Source: Lachnospiraceae bacterium (GTDB lineage Bacteria > Bacillota > Clostridia > Lachnospirales > Lachnospiraceae). Taken from it: a stretch of DNA of 64,000 nucleotides. Numbering within the stretch: the stretch's first letter is position 1; each line of letters starts with the position of its first letter. Below are positions 46,076 through 54,297 of the stretch, piece after piece. Under the pieces are notes generated by a model, which was given only the letters and a program-made list of their open reading frames with translations, was not told the DNA's origin and did no database searches. Where the stretch lies: positions 1 through 64,000 of the forward strand of contig JAFZQU010000022.1 of the NCBI GenBank assembly GCA_017620255.1. Reading direction: 5' to 3'. Made by a program: the position numbers and the translations under genes.

Positions 46076-47200
46076 TTGAAAAGGATCTATCTTTCTTCCC
46101 CGACCATGCACGGGGAAGAACTGCAATTTGTACAGGAAGCGTTTGATACCAACTGGATCGCACCGCTTGGACCGAATGTGGCCGGGTTTGAAGAGGAGTT
46201 TGCGGCTTTTCTGCAGGGAGGCGCACATACGGCTGCGCTCAGTGCCGGGTCTGCCGCCATTCATCTTGCGATGATCTTAAGCGGCGTCGGACGGGACGAT
46301 ATCGTGTTCGGTTCCGACCTGACTTTTGCGGCCACCGTGAACCCGATCACGTATGTCGGTGCGAAGCCGGTCTTTATCGATTCGGAGAGGGATACATGGA
46401 ATATGGATCCTGTAGCGCTCGAGGCCGCGTTTGAACGTTATCCGCAGGTAAAAGCCGTGATCTGTGCAAACCTGTACGGAACCCCGGCGAAACTGGATGA
46501 GATCGCGAAGATCTGCAGGGCACATCGGGTCCCTTTCATTGAGGATGCGGCGGAATCCCTCGGCGCGACGCTTCACGGAAAACAGACGGGACTGTTTGGC
46601 GATATCGGGATCTTCTCCTTCAACGGAAACAAGATCATCACCACGTCAGGCGGCGGGATGTTAGTCAGCAGGGATGAAACCGTTACGAAAAAAGCGACCT
46701 TCCTTGCAACACAGGCCAGAGAGCCGGCAAGACATTACGAGCATAAAGAGATTGGTTTTAACTACCGCATGAGCAATATTGTGGCAGGCGTCGGCAGGGG
46801 GCAGTTAAAGCACCTTGAAGAGCATATCGCAGCCAAGAAAAAGATCTATATGCAGTACCGGGATGCCTTTTCGGATATCCCTGCAATCCGCATGAATCCG
46901 TACCTTGAAGAGAGCGAGCCGAATTTCTGGTTAAGCTGCATCACGATCGACCCTGTGAGCCCCGTAAAACCGCTTGCGATCATGGAAGCGTTTGATAAAG
47001 AGAACATCGAATGTCGTCCGATCTGGAAGCCGATGCATATGCAGCCCGTATATGCGGAGAATGCATATGTGACGGCAAAAGAGGGCAGCAGCGTTTCGGA
47101 AGAGATCTATTCGACAGGCCTGTGCCTGCCTTCGGACATCAAGAACACGGAGGCCGACATGGAGCGGATCATCGGCGTTGTCAGGAGTTTCTTCTCATGA
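46076..47200 (+). CDS. PglE-like DegT/DnrJ/EryC1 sugar aminotransferase
   Basis: This 374-residue PLP enzyme is expected to aminate the 4-keto sugar made by the upstream dehydratase. The opening RIYLSSPTMHGEELQFVQEAF and LGPNVAGFEEEFA match PglE-type enzymes. The PLP lysine is in FSFNGNKIITTSGGGMLV near residue 187, and EDAAESLGA near 157 holds the PLP-stacking and pyridine-binding residues. The start is TTG 46076 with AAGGAG 9 bases before it. It overlaps the PglC-like gene by 4 bases. Confidence 0.9.
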   Translation: MKRIYLSSPTMHGEELQFVQEAFDTNWIAPLGPNVAGFEEEFAAFLQGGAHTAALSAGSAAIHLAMILSGVGRDDIVFGSDLTFAATVNPITYVGAKPVFIDSERDTWNMDPVALEAAFERYPQVKAVICANLYGTPAKLDEIAKICRAHRVPFIEDAAESLGATLHGKQTGLFGDIGIFSFNGNKIITTSGGGMLVSRDETVTKKATFLATQAREPARHYEHKEIGFNYRMSNIVAGVGRGQLKHLEEHIAAKKKIYMQYRDAFSDIPAIRMNPYLEESEPNFWLSCITIDPVSPVKPLAIMEAFDKENIECRPIWKPMHMQPVYAENAYVTAKEGSSVSEEIYSTGLCLPSDIKNTEADMERIIGVVRSFFS

Positions 47201-47865
47201 TCTATGCAAAAGGCGTCAAAAGAATCCTGGATGTCCTGATCGCGGCAGTATGTATTCTGCTGCTGTCCTGGCTGTATCTGATCCTTGCGCTGATCATACG
47301 GATCAGGCTCGGCAGTCCCGTGATCTTTCATCAGGACAGGCCCGGCAGGGGCGGAAAGATCTTTCCGCTGTATAAATTCAGGTCCATGTCCAATGAACGC
47401 GATGCGGAGGGAAATCTGCTGCCGGATGAAAAGCGCCTGACTTCTTTCGGAAAGAAACTGCGTGCAAGCAGCCTGGACGAACTTCCGGAACTGTTCAACA
47501 TCCTGAAGGGAGATATGAGCCTGATCGGTCCGAGACCGCTGCTCATCAGGTATCTGCCGTATTATACAAAAGAAGAATTCAGAAGGCATGATGTCAGACC
47601 GGGACTTACGGGACTGGCGCAGGTCAACGGCAGGAACGCACTCGGCTGGGAAGACAGATTCCGCTATGACCTTGCGTATGTGGACCATCTTACCTTCCTG
47701 ACAGACCTAAAGATCGTGTTTGCGTCCGTTGGCAAGGTGCTTAAGGGATCCGGCTCTCTTTCGGGAGATGCGCAGACCGTGGCGGACCTGGACGCATACA
47801 GAAGAGAACAGATCGAAACGGGACAGATCGACAGAAACGATCTCATGGGAGACCAATATGAATAA
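47197..47865 (+). CDS. PglC-like monotopic phosphoglycosyl transferase
   Basis: From ATG 47197 (ATGA overlap) the protein is 222 residues, the compact PglC size: one re-entrant N-terminal helix (about 8-30) and the catalytic domain. The Asp-Glu dyad lies in ASSLDELPELFNILKGD near residue 91-107, with SLIGPRPLLIRYLP and GLTGLAQVNGRNALGWEDR after it. PglC transfers a diacetamido-bacillosamine-type sugar phosphate to undecaprenyl phosphate. This is the second initiating enzyme in the locus and is likely specific for the sugar made by the two genes before it. It overlaps the next gene by 8 bases. Confidence 0.93.
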   Translation: MIYAKGVKRILDVLIAAVCILLLSWLYLILALIIRIRLGSPVIFHQDRPGRGGKIFPLYKFRSMSNERDAEGNLLPDEKRLTSFGKKLRASSLDELPELFNILKGDMSLIGPRPLLIRYLPYYTKEEFRRHDVRPGLTGLAQVNGRNALGWEDRFRYDLAYVDHLTFLTDLKIVFASVGKVLKGSGSLSGDAQTVADLDAYRREQIETGQIDRNDLMGDQYE

Positions 47866-48823
47866 GATCGCGCTGTTTGAGCATCCGCTCAGATCAACGC
47901 CGCTCGTGGAATGCGCGGGCCAGTATTGTGACAACCGCATATGGATCAAACGGGATGATCTGATCCCTTTCTGTTTCGGCGGAAACAAGGCAAGAAAAGC
48001 CGCCGAGTTTTATCATGTCCTGAAAGAAACGGACACGGATCTGTTAATGACCTACGGAAGCAACTGCAGCAATCATTGCAGGGTGATCGCCAATCTGGCT
48101 TTTGCGCTCGGTGTGCATTGTCATATCATCTCTCCCGATTCAAAGGAAGAGGATTCCTTTAACCGTCTGATGACGGAACAGTTCGGTGCAACGGTGGAAA
48201 CCTGTCCCGTATCGGAAGTGTCCGATACGATCGACCGTGCCATGGCATCCTTTACGGAAAAGGGCAGAAAGCCCTACTTTATCATGGGCGGCGGACACGG
48301 CATACCCGGCTGCAATGCATATGTGAAGGCCTATGAAGAGATCCTTCTGCAGCAGCTGGAATACGGTGTTGATTTTGACCTGATCTGTCATGCATCGGGT
48401 ACCGGCTCCACACAGGCAGGGCTCACCTGCGGCAGGCTCATGCATGCACATTCCGGAAAAAAATGCCCGCAGGTGGTCGGGATCAGTATCGCAAGAGAAG
48501 CAAAACGTGGCAGAGAGGTGATAAGGGAGAGCATCGCCGAATATCTCGGTGAGCGTTATGAAGAACTGTACCGGGATGCGGACCTGATCTTTACGGATAA
48601 ATACCGCCTGGGCGGTTACGGCAATTATAACGAAGAGGTCGCACAGCTGATCGGCAAGGTCATGTCCCACGAGGGGATCCCCATGGATACGACCTATGTC
48701 GGAAAAGCGTTCTGCGGGATGTTGAAATACCTGCGCGAAAAGCGCATCAGCGGAAAGAACATCCTGTTCATCCACACGGGCGGAACGCCGCTGTATTTTG
48801 ATCATCTGAAAGGACTGTCATGA
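47858..48823 (+). CDS. PLP-dependent enzyme, ACC deaminase/D-cysteine desulfhydrase family
   Basis: From ATG 47858 the product is 321 residues and has fold-type II PLP motifs: KRDDLIPFCFGGNKARKAAE (about residues 28-47, PLP lysine near 44), YGSNCSNHCRVIANLA near 66-81 (phosphate side), and GTGSTQAGLTCGR near 182-194. The longer frame upstream is rejected because GGGAG and an 8-base overlap with the PglC-like gene serve the ATG. Family members act on ACC, D-cysteine or other small amino acids. In this setting it may make or process an amino or keto acid used to decorate a sugar, because an ATP-grasp gene overlaps it by 4 bases. The substrate is unknown. Confidence 0.88.
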   Translation: MNKIALFEHPLRSTPLVECAGQYCDNRIWIKRDDLIPFCFGGNKARKAAEFYHVLKETDTDLLMTYGSNCSNHCRVIANLAFALGVHCHIISPDSKEEDSFNRLMTEQFGATVETCPVSEVSDTIDRAMASFTEKGRKPYFIMGGGHGIPGCNAYVKAYEEILLQQLEYGVDFDLICHASGTGSTQAGLTCGRLMHAHSGKKCPQVVGISIAREAKRGREVIRESIAEYLGERYEELYRDADLIFTDKYRLGGYGNYNEEVAQLIGKVMSHEGIPMDTTYVGKAFCGMLKYLREKRISGKNILFIHTGGTPLYFDHLKGLS

Positions 48824-49803
48824 ATATTCTGATCTTAAGCGCCGGCACGCGCAACAAAGTAGTGCAGGCATTTAAAACGGCATTACACGGAAAAGGCCGC
48901 GTGATCGCGACGGACTGCTCCAATCTGGCGCCTGCGATCTATGAGGCCGATGCGTATTATATCGTGCCGCGGATCACGGAAGAGGGGTATATCGAAAAGA
49001 TCCTGGATATCTGCAGAAGAGAACAGATCACGGGCGTCTTTTCCCTGATCGACCCGGAACTGTCCCTGCTCGCAAAAGAGAGAGACCGGTTTTTGGAGAT
49101 CGGTACGACACCCGTTGTTTCCGACTATGATCTGGTGGAAACCTGTTTTGACAAATACCGTTTTTACAAGCTGATGAAAAAGATGAAGATCCCGACGGCA
49201 AAGTGCTATACGGATCTGTATAAATTTCTCGATGATCTTGACCATGCAAAGATCCTCTATCCGGTCTTTGCAAAGCCGGTCTGCGGAAGCGCGAGCATCA
49301 ACATCAGCCGCGTGGAAAGCGATGATGAGGCGGCCGTGCTCTTTGCAAGACATGATGACCTGATGATCCAGGAATTCATGGACGGACAGGAATACGGTGC
49401 GGATGTATATGTGGATCTGATCAGCGGAAAGTGCACGCACATCTTTCTCAAGAAAAAGATCAAGATGCGCGCGGGCGAAACGGACAAAGCCGTTTCCGTG
49501 AAGAATGAGGCGCTCTTTGCAAAGATCGTTTCGCTGGTGGAACAACTGCCGTTTAAGGGCATGATCGATATCGACCTTTTTGATATGGACGGAACGTTTT
49601 ACTTCTCGGAGATCAATCCCCGTTTCGGCGGCGGCTATCCGCACGCATATGCCTGCGGCGTGGATTTTCCGGCACTCCTTGTGAGAAATCTGGAAGGACT
49701 TGAAAATCAGCCTGCGATCGGGAAATATGCGGAAAACATCTGCATGATGAAATACAATGAAGTGTGCATCCGTGATTTTAACGGAAAGGAGATCATTCCG
49801 TAG
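48820..49803 (+). CDS. ATP-grasp carboxylate-amine ligase-like protein
   Basis: The 327-residue protein has a pre-ATP-grasp N-terminal domain (MNILILSAGTRNKVVQAF) and an ATP-grasp domain with CFDKYRFYKLMKKM near residue 107, YPVFAKPVCGSASINI near 147 and the Mg-binding INPRFGGGYPHAY near 265-277. ATP-grasp ligases of this kind join a carboxylate to an amine. Placed after PglF, PglE and PglC homologues and a PLP enzyme, it may acylate the 4-amino sugar, as the ATP-grasp domain of Neisseria PglB2 does with glycerate. This is inference. No PglD acetyltransferase is present in the window. Confidence 0.88.
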   Translation: MNILILSAGTRNKVVQAFKTALHGKGRVIATDCSNLAPAIYEADAYYIVPRITEEGYIEKILDICRREQITGVFSLIDPELSLLAKERDRFLEIGTTPVVSDYDLVETCFDKYRFYKLMKKMKIPTAKCYTDLYKFLDDLDHAKILYPVFAKPVCGSASINISRVESDDEAAVLFARHDDLMIQEFMDGQEYGADVYVDLISGKCTHIFLKKKIKMRAGETDKAVSVKNEALFAKIVSLVEQLPFKGMIDIDLFDMDGTFYFSEINPRFGGGYPHAYACGVDFPALLVRNLEGLENQPAIGKYAENICMMKYNEVCIRDFNGKEIIP

Positions 49804-49804
49804 G

Positions 49805-50986
49805 ATGAAGATCCTTTATTTAACGCTCAGCAGGATCGACCTGAAAAAACAGGGGATCTATTCCGACCTGATCAACGCGCTGAAAGACGCGGGACATGCG
49901 GTAACGCTTGTGCAGGTAATGGAAAGCGGCAAAAAGGAGCAGACAGGCCTCTCCAACGAGGAGGATGTTACGATCCTGAGAGTCGCGGTCGGAGCGCTGT
50001 TTAACGTCAATTTCATCACGAAGGGCATCAATACGGTCAAGATCGGACCGCTTGTGAAGGCAGCGATCAAAAAATATCTAAAGGATGCGGATTTCGACCT
50101 GGTCCTTTATGCGACACCGCCCATCACCTTTGCGGGCGTTGTGAAATATGCGAAAAAAAGATACGGCTGCAGATCCTTCCTGATGCTGAAGGACATCTTC
50201 CCGCAGAATGCGGCGGATATCGGATTGTTTTCCGAAAAAGGCCCGCTCTACCTGTATTTCCGTGGCAGGGAACGCGCGCTCTATGCGCTTTCCGACCGGA
50301 TCGGCTGTATGTCCGCGGGTAACAGGGAATACCTTCTTGCCCACAATCCGTCCCTGCCGCCCGAAAAAGTATCGATCTTTCCAAACACCATGCGGGTATC
50401 GGAAAGGACCGGTGAGCCCTATGTCAGGAAGAGCGGCGAACCCCTGCGGGTTGTGTTTGGCGGCAATTTCGGAAGGCCGCAGGCGATCGGCTTTCTGATC
50501 GACGCGATCGCAGATCCCGGGATGCAGGAGATCAACGCGAGATTCCTTTTCGTCGGCAACGGATCGGAGACGGAGAAAGTCAGGGAAGCGGCAGAGAGAC
50601 TTCCCAACATGGAATACATACCCTTTATGGAACCGGATAAATATGACGCGTTCATGCAGTCCTGCGATGTCGGCCTGATCTCGCTTGACCACAGGTTCAC
50701 GATCCCGAATTATCCGTCCAGGATCTTAAGTTATATGGCGATGGCCAAGCCGGTGATCGCCTGCACGGATCCGGTGACGGACATGCGCAAACTGGTCGAG
50801 GAAGAGGCCGGATGCGGGCTGTGGTGTGAAAGCAACGACACGGATGCCTTCAGGGAATGCGTCAGGAAACTGGAAGCAGACCCTGCGTTTGCGGCAAAAC
50901 TAGGCGAATGCGGCAGACAGTATCTGGAAACACATTTTGATGTGGCAGGATCTGTGAAAAAGATCGAAGAAATGATGAAAGGATAA
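49805..50986 (+). CDS. WbuB-like family 4 glycosyltransferase
   Basis: From ATG 49805, one base after the previous stop, the GT-B enzyme is 393 residues. It has MKILYLTLSRIDLKKQGIYS at the N-terminus (here cut to 20 residues), the nucleotide-sugar domain from about 195 with VVFGGNFGRPQAIGFL near 218, and the C-terminal conserved stretch NYPSRILSYMAMAKPVIAC near 301-319. WbuB in E. coli O26 transfers N-acetyl-L-fucosamine; the UDP-FucNAc genes lie directly downstream, which fits. AAGGAG is 13 bases upstream. The specificity is an inference from order. Confidence 0.86.
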   Translation: MKILYLTLSRIDLKKQGIYSDLINALKDAGHAVTLVQVMESGKKEQTGLSNEEDVTILRVAVGALFNVNFITKGINTVKIGPLVKAAIKKYLKDADFDLVLYATPPITFAGVVKYAKKRYGCRSFLMLKDIFPQNAADIGLFSEKGPLYLYFRGRERALYALSDRIGCMSAGNREYLLAHNPSLPPEKVSIFPNTMRVSERTGEPYVRKSGEPLRVVFGGNFGRPQAIGFLIDAIADPGMQEINARFLFVGNGSETEKVREAAERLPNMEYIPFMEPDKYDAFMQSCDVGLISLDHRFTIPNYPSRILSYMAMAKPVIACTDPVTDMRKLVEEEAGCGLWCESNDTDAFRECVRKLEADPAFAAKLGECGRQYLETHFDVAGSVKKIEEMMKG

Positions 50987-50995
50987 AAGAGAGCG

Positions 50996-52021
50996 ATGTT
51001 TGAGAACAAGACACTTCTGATCACAGGCGGGACCGGATCGTTCGGAAATGCGGTACTGAACCGTTTCCTGGAAACAGAGATCGGAGAGATCCGTATTTTC
51101 TCGCGTGATGAAAAAAAGCAGGACGACATGCGGCATCTCTACAAGAATCCGAAGATCAAATACTATATCGGAGACGTGCGCAATCCGCAGAGTTTAAAGG
51201 ACGCCATGCATGGCGTGGATTATATATTCCATGCGGCTGCCCTCAAACAGGTGCCGAGCTGTGAATTCTTCCCGATGGAAGCAGTCAGGACCAACGTGAT
51301 CGGAACCGATAATATGCTCAACGCCGCGATCGAAGCGGGTGTCAAAAAAGTCATCTGCCTCTCGACGGATAAGGCGGCATACCCGATCAACGCGATGGGG
51401 ACGAGCAAGGCGATGATGGAAAAGGTGTTCGTGGCAAAATCACGGACCGTGGACCCTGAGAAAACGATGATCTGCGGGACCAGATACGGCAACGTGATGT
51501 GCTCGAGAGGTTCCGTGATCCCGCTCTTCATTGAGCAGATCAAGGCAGGGGAAGCGCTCACGGTGACAGAGCCCAAAATGACACGTTTCATCATGAGTCT
51601 GGAAGAAGCGGTGGAACTCGTGATCTTCGCGTTTGAAAACGCACAGGCAGGCGATATCATGGTACAGAAAGCACCGGCCTGCACGATCGAAGTGCTTGCA
51701 CAGGCGGTACGTGAACTGTTCCATGCGGATAACGAGATCAGGGTGATCGGGATCAGGCATGGCGAAAAAATGTATGAGACGCTCTTAACCAACGAGGAAT
51801 GCGCAAGGGCAACAGACCTGGGCGCATACTACAGAGTGCCGGCTGACCAGCGCGATCTCAACTATGACAAATACTTTACGCAGGGCAATGCCGAGCGGAG
51901 CAAATTAACGGAGTTTAATTCGAACAATACAACGATCCTTGATGTGGAGCAGGTGAAGGAAAAACTGCTCAAGCTGCAGTACATCCGGGATGAACTGGCC
52001 GAATGGGAGATGAACAGATAA
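50996..52021 (+). CDS. capE: CapE/FnlA-type UDP-GlcNAc 4,6-dehydratase/epimerase
   Basis: The first enzyme of UDP-N-acetyl-L-fucosamine synthesis, converting UDP-GlcNAc to 4-keto-6-deoxy products with inversion at C5 and C3. The 341-residue protein has ITGGTGSFGNAVLNRFL at residues 8-24, FSRDEKKQDDMR near 40, and NAMGTSKAMMEKVF near 132-145 with Met in place of the usual Tyr, a CapE/FnlA feature. CapF and CapG homologues follow directly, so the set of three is complete. ATG 50996 is 9 bases after the previous stop. Confidence 0.93.
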   Translation: MFENKTLLITGGTGSFGNAVLNRFLETEIGEIRIFSRDEKKQDDMRHLYKNPKIKYYIGDVRNPQSLKDAMHGVDYIFHAAALKQVPSCEFFPMEAVRTNVIGTDNMLNAAIEAGVKKVICLSTDKAAYPINAMGTSKAMMEKVFVAKSRTVDPEKTMICGTRYGNVMCSRGSVIPLFIEQIKAGEALTVTEPKMTRFIMSLEEAVELVIFAFENAQAGDIMVQKAPACTIEVLAQAVRELFHADNEIRVIGIRHGEKMYETLLTNEECARATDLGAYYRVPADQRDLNYDKYFTQGNAERSKLTEFNSNNTTILDVEQVKEKLLKLQYIRDELAEWEMNR

Positions 52022-53170
52022 ATGAAAAACGACCGGAAGATCCTCGTGACAGGAGCGCTTGGGTTCATCGGCAGAAACCTGATCACGGAACTGCATAACC
52101 GCGGATATGATAATATCTGTGAATGCGACCGGGAGACAACGGCAGAAGAACTGGACGCATATCTGGCTGACTGCTCGTTTGTTTTTCATCTGGCGGGGAT
52201 TAACCGACCGAAGGTCGAGAGTGAATTTACGGAAGGAAACCGTGACTTCACAGAGACCCTGCTGACGGGCCTGCAGCGAGCGGATAATCCCTGTGGCGTC
52301 CTGATCTCCTCCTCGATCCAGGCGGAACTGGACAACCCGTACGGCAAGAGCAAGCTTGCGGCGGAAGGACTTGTTTCTTCCTATGCGCGGCAGACGGGTG
52401 CGCCCGTTTTCATCTACCGTCTTCCGGGGGTGTTCGGGAAGTGGTGCCGGCCGAATTACAACAGCGTGGTCGCCACGTTCTGCTATCAGATCGCGAGAGG
52501 ACTTCCCATCACGGTCAACGATCCGGATAAGGTCATTTCCCTGGTGTATATCGATGACGTGGTAAATGCGTTCATCACTACCATGGAAGGACGGGGTGAT
52601 TTTGACGGGACATTCTGCAGGGTAAGCCCCGTGCACGAGATCTCGCTGCGTTCTCTTGCCGAAAGCATTCAGGCTTTCCGTGAGAGCAGATCCAGCCTGT
52701 TTGTACCGGATCTCGGAGACCCGTTGCAAAAGAAACTCTACAGCACCTATTTAAGTTACCTGGCGGAGGATGATTTTGCCTATCCGCTGAACATGCATAA
52801 GGATGCACGCGGATCCTTTACCGAGTTCCTGAAAACGGAACAGTTCGGGCAGGTATCCGTAAATGTGGCGCACCCCGGGATCACCAAGGGAAACCACTGG
52901 CATCATACCAAAAACGAAAAGTTCCTTGTGGTCAAGGGACAAGCCTGCCTCCGTTTCAGGAAGGTGGGAGAGACCGAGGTCATTTCCTATAACGTGAGCG
53001 GTGAGGACCTGCAGGTGATCGATATCCCGACAGGCTATACGCACAGCATCACGAACACGGGAGAGGAAGACCTGGTCACGATCATCTGGGCCAACGAGAC
53101 ATTTGATCCGGAGAGACCGGATACCTATTTTGAAGAAGTTCTGATCAGTCCACAGGAGGGAGAAGCATGA
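52022..53170 (+). CDS. capF: CapF/FnlB-type bifunctional reductase with cupin domain
   Basis: CapF epimerises and reduces the CapE product toward UDP-N-acetyl-L-6-deoxytalosamine. The 382-residue protein combines an SDR reductase (GALGFIGRNLITEL near residue 11, NPYGKSKLAAEGL near 105 with Tyr/Lys) and a C-terminal cupin (HPGITKGNHWHHTKNEKFLV near 285, whose histidines bind the metal). This fusion is typical only of CapF/FnlB. The ATG directly follows the CapE stop, and it overlaps CapG by 4 bases. Confidence 0.94.
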   Translation: MKNDRKILVTGALGFIGRNLITELHNRGYDNICECDRETTAEELDAYLADCSFVFHLAGINRPKVESEFTEGNRDFTETLLTGLQRADNPCGVLISSSIQAELDNPYGKSKLAAEGLVSSYARQTGAPVFIYRLPGVFGKWCRPNYNSVVATFCYQIARGLPITVNDPDKVISLVYIDDVVNAFITTMEGRGDFDGTFCRVSPVHEISLRSLAESIQAFRESRSSLFVPDLGDPLQKKLYSTYLSYLAEDDFAYPLNMHKDARGSFTEFLKTEQFGQVSVNVAHPGITKGNHWHHTKNEKFLVVKGQACLRFRKVGETEVISYNVSGEDLQVIDIPTGYTHSITNTGEEDLVTIIWANETFDPERPDTYFEEVLISPQEGEA

Positions 53171-54294
53171 GCAAACTGAAACTGATGACCATCGTCGGAA
53201 CGAGACCGGAGATCATCCGGTTGTCCGAAGTCATCAAATGTGCAGACAGGTATTTTGATCATATTCTGGTGCATACGGGACAGAACTATGACTATACGCT
53301 GAACCAGATCTTTTTTGAGGACTTAAAGCTCAGGGAGCCGGATCACTATCTGGAATGCGTCGGTGCGGACCTGGGCGAGACCATGGGAAACATCATCGCA
53401 AAATCCTATGCGATCCTCTCAAAGGAACGGCCGGACGCCCTGCTGATCCTCGGCGATACGAATTCGGCACTCAGCGCGATCAGTGCAAAACGCCTGAAGA
53501 TCCCCATTTTTCACATGGAAGCGGGTAACCGCTGCTGGGACTTCAACGTATCCGAGATGATCAACCGTAAGATCGTGGACCATATTTCCGACATCAACCT
53601 GCCCTACACGGAGCATTCGCGCCGTTACCTGCTTTCGGAAGGCGTCGACGGCAAGACGGTCTTTGTCACGGGATCTCCGATGCAGGAAGTGCTGAATGTT
53701 CATGCGGACCGGATCAAAAACAGCGACGTGCTTGACCGCCTTAACCTTACAGGCGGGCAGTACATCCTTGTTTCCGCCCACAGGGAGGAAAACATCGACA
53801 TAGAGAAGAATTTCATGGATCTGATGGAGGCGATCAACGCCATTGCGGAGACCTATCAGATGCCGGTCATTTATTCCACGCATCCGAGATCGCGCAAGTT
53901 CATCGAGGAGCGGCATTTTACTTTCCATCCGCTCGTGCAGTCGCTTAAGCCCTTCGGATTCTTTGATTATAACCATCTGCAGATGAATGCGTTCTGCGTG
54001 CTTTCCGACAGCGGAACCCTTTCCGAGGAATCGGCCATGCTGCACTTCCCGGGCGTCCTGATCCGCACCAGTACGGAGCGGCCGGAGGTTCTAGACCGCG
54101 GGTCGGTTGTGATCGGCGGGATCAAAAAAGAGGATGTTCTGCAGGCAACGGAGCTGGCGGTCGCCATGTTCCGAAACGACGAGCCTGTTGCGACCGTACC
54201 CGACTACACAGACACCAATGTCTCCGTCAAGGTGGTCAAACTGATCGAGAGTTACACCAAGATCGTGAACAAAACGGTCTGGCTGAAGGATTGA
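53167..54294 (+). CDS. capG: CapG/FnlC-type UDP-sugar 2-epimerase, non-hydrolysing
   Basis: The third enzyme gives UDP-N-acetyl-L-fucosamine by 2-epimerisation. The 375-residue GT-B-like epimerase has IVGTRPEIIRLSEV at residues 9-22, VHTGQNYDYTLNQIFF near 37, MEAGNRCWD near 117, SAHREENID near 200 and DSGTLSEESAMLHFPGV near 280, all family signatures. It belongs to the CapEFG unit and starts inside the CapF stop (ATGA). A simple WecB-type role is possible but less likely in this context. Confidence 0.93.
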   Translation: MSKLKLMTIVGTRPEIIRLSEVIKCADRYFDHILVHTGQNYDYTLNQIFFEDLKLREPDHYLECVGADLGETMGNIIAKSYAILSKERPDALLILGDTNSALSAISAKRLKIPIFHMEAGNRCWDFNVSEMINRKIVDHISDINLPYTEHSRRYLLSEGVDGKTVFVTGSPMQEVLNVHADRIKNSDVLDRLNLTGGQYILVSAHREENIDIEKNFMDLMEAINAIAETYQMPVIYSTHPRSRKFIEERHFTFHPLVQSLKPFGFFDYNHLQMNAFCVLSDSGTLSEESAMLHFPGVLIRTSTERPEVLDRGSVVIGGIKKEDVLQATELAVAMFRNDEPVATVPDYTDTNVSVKVVKLIESYTKIVNKTVWLKD

Positions 54295-54297
54295 TCT

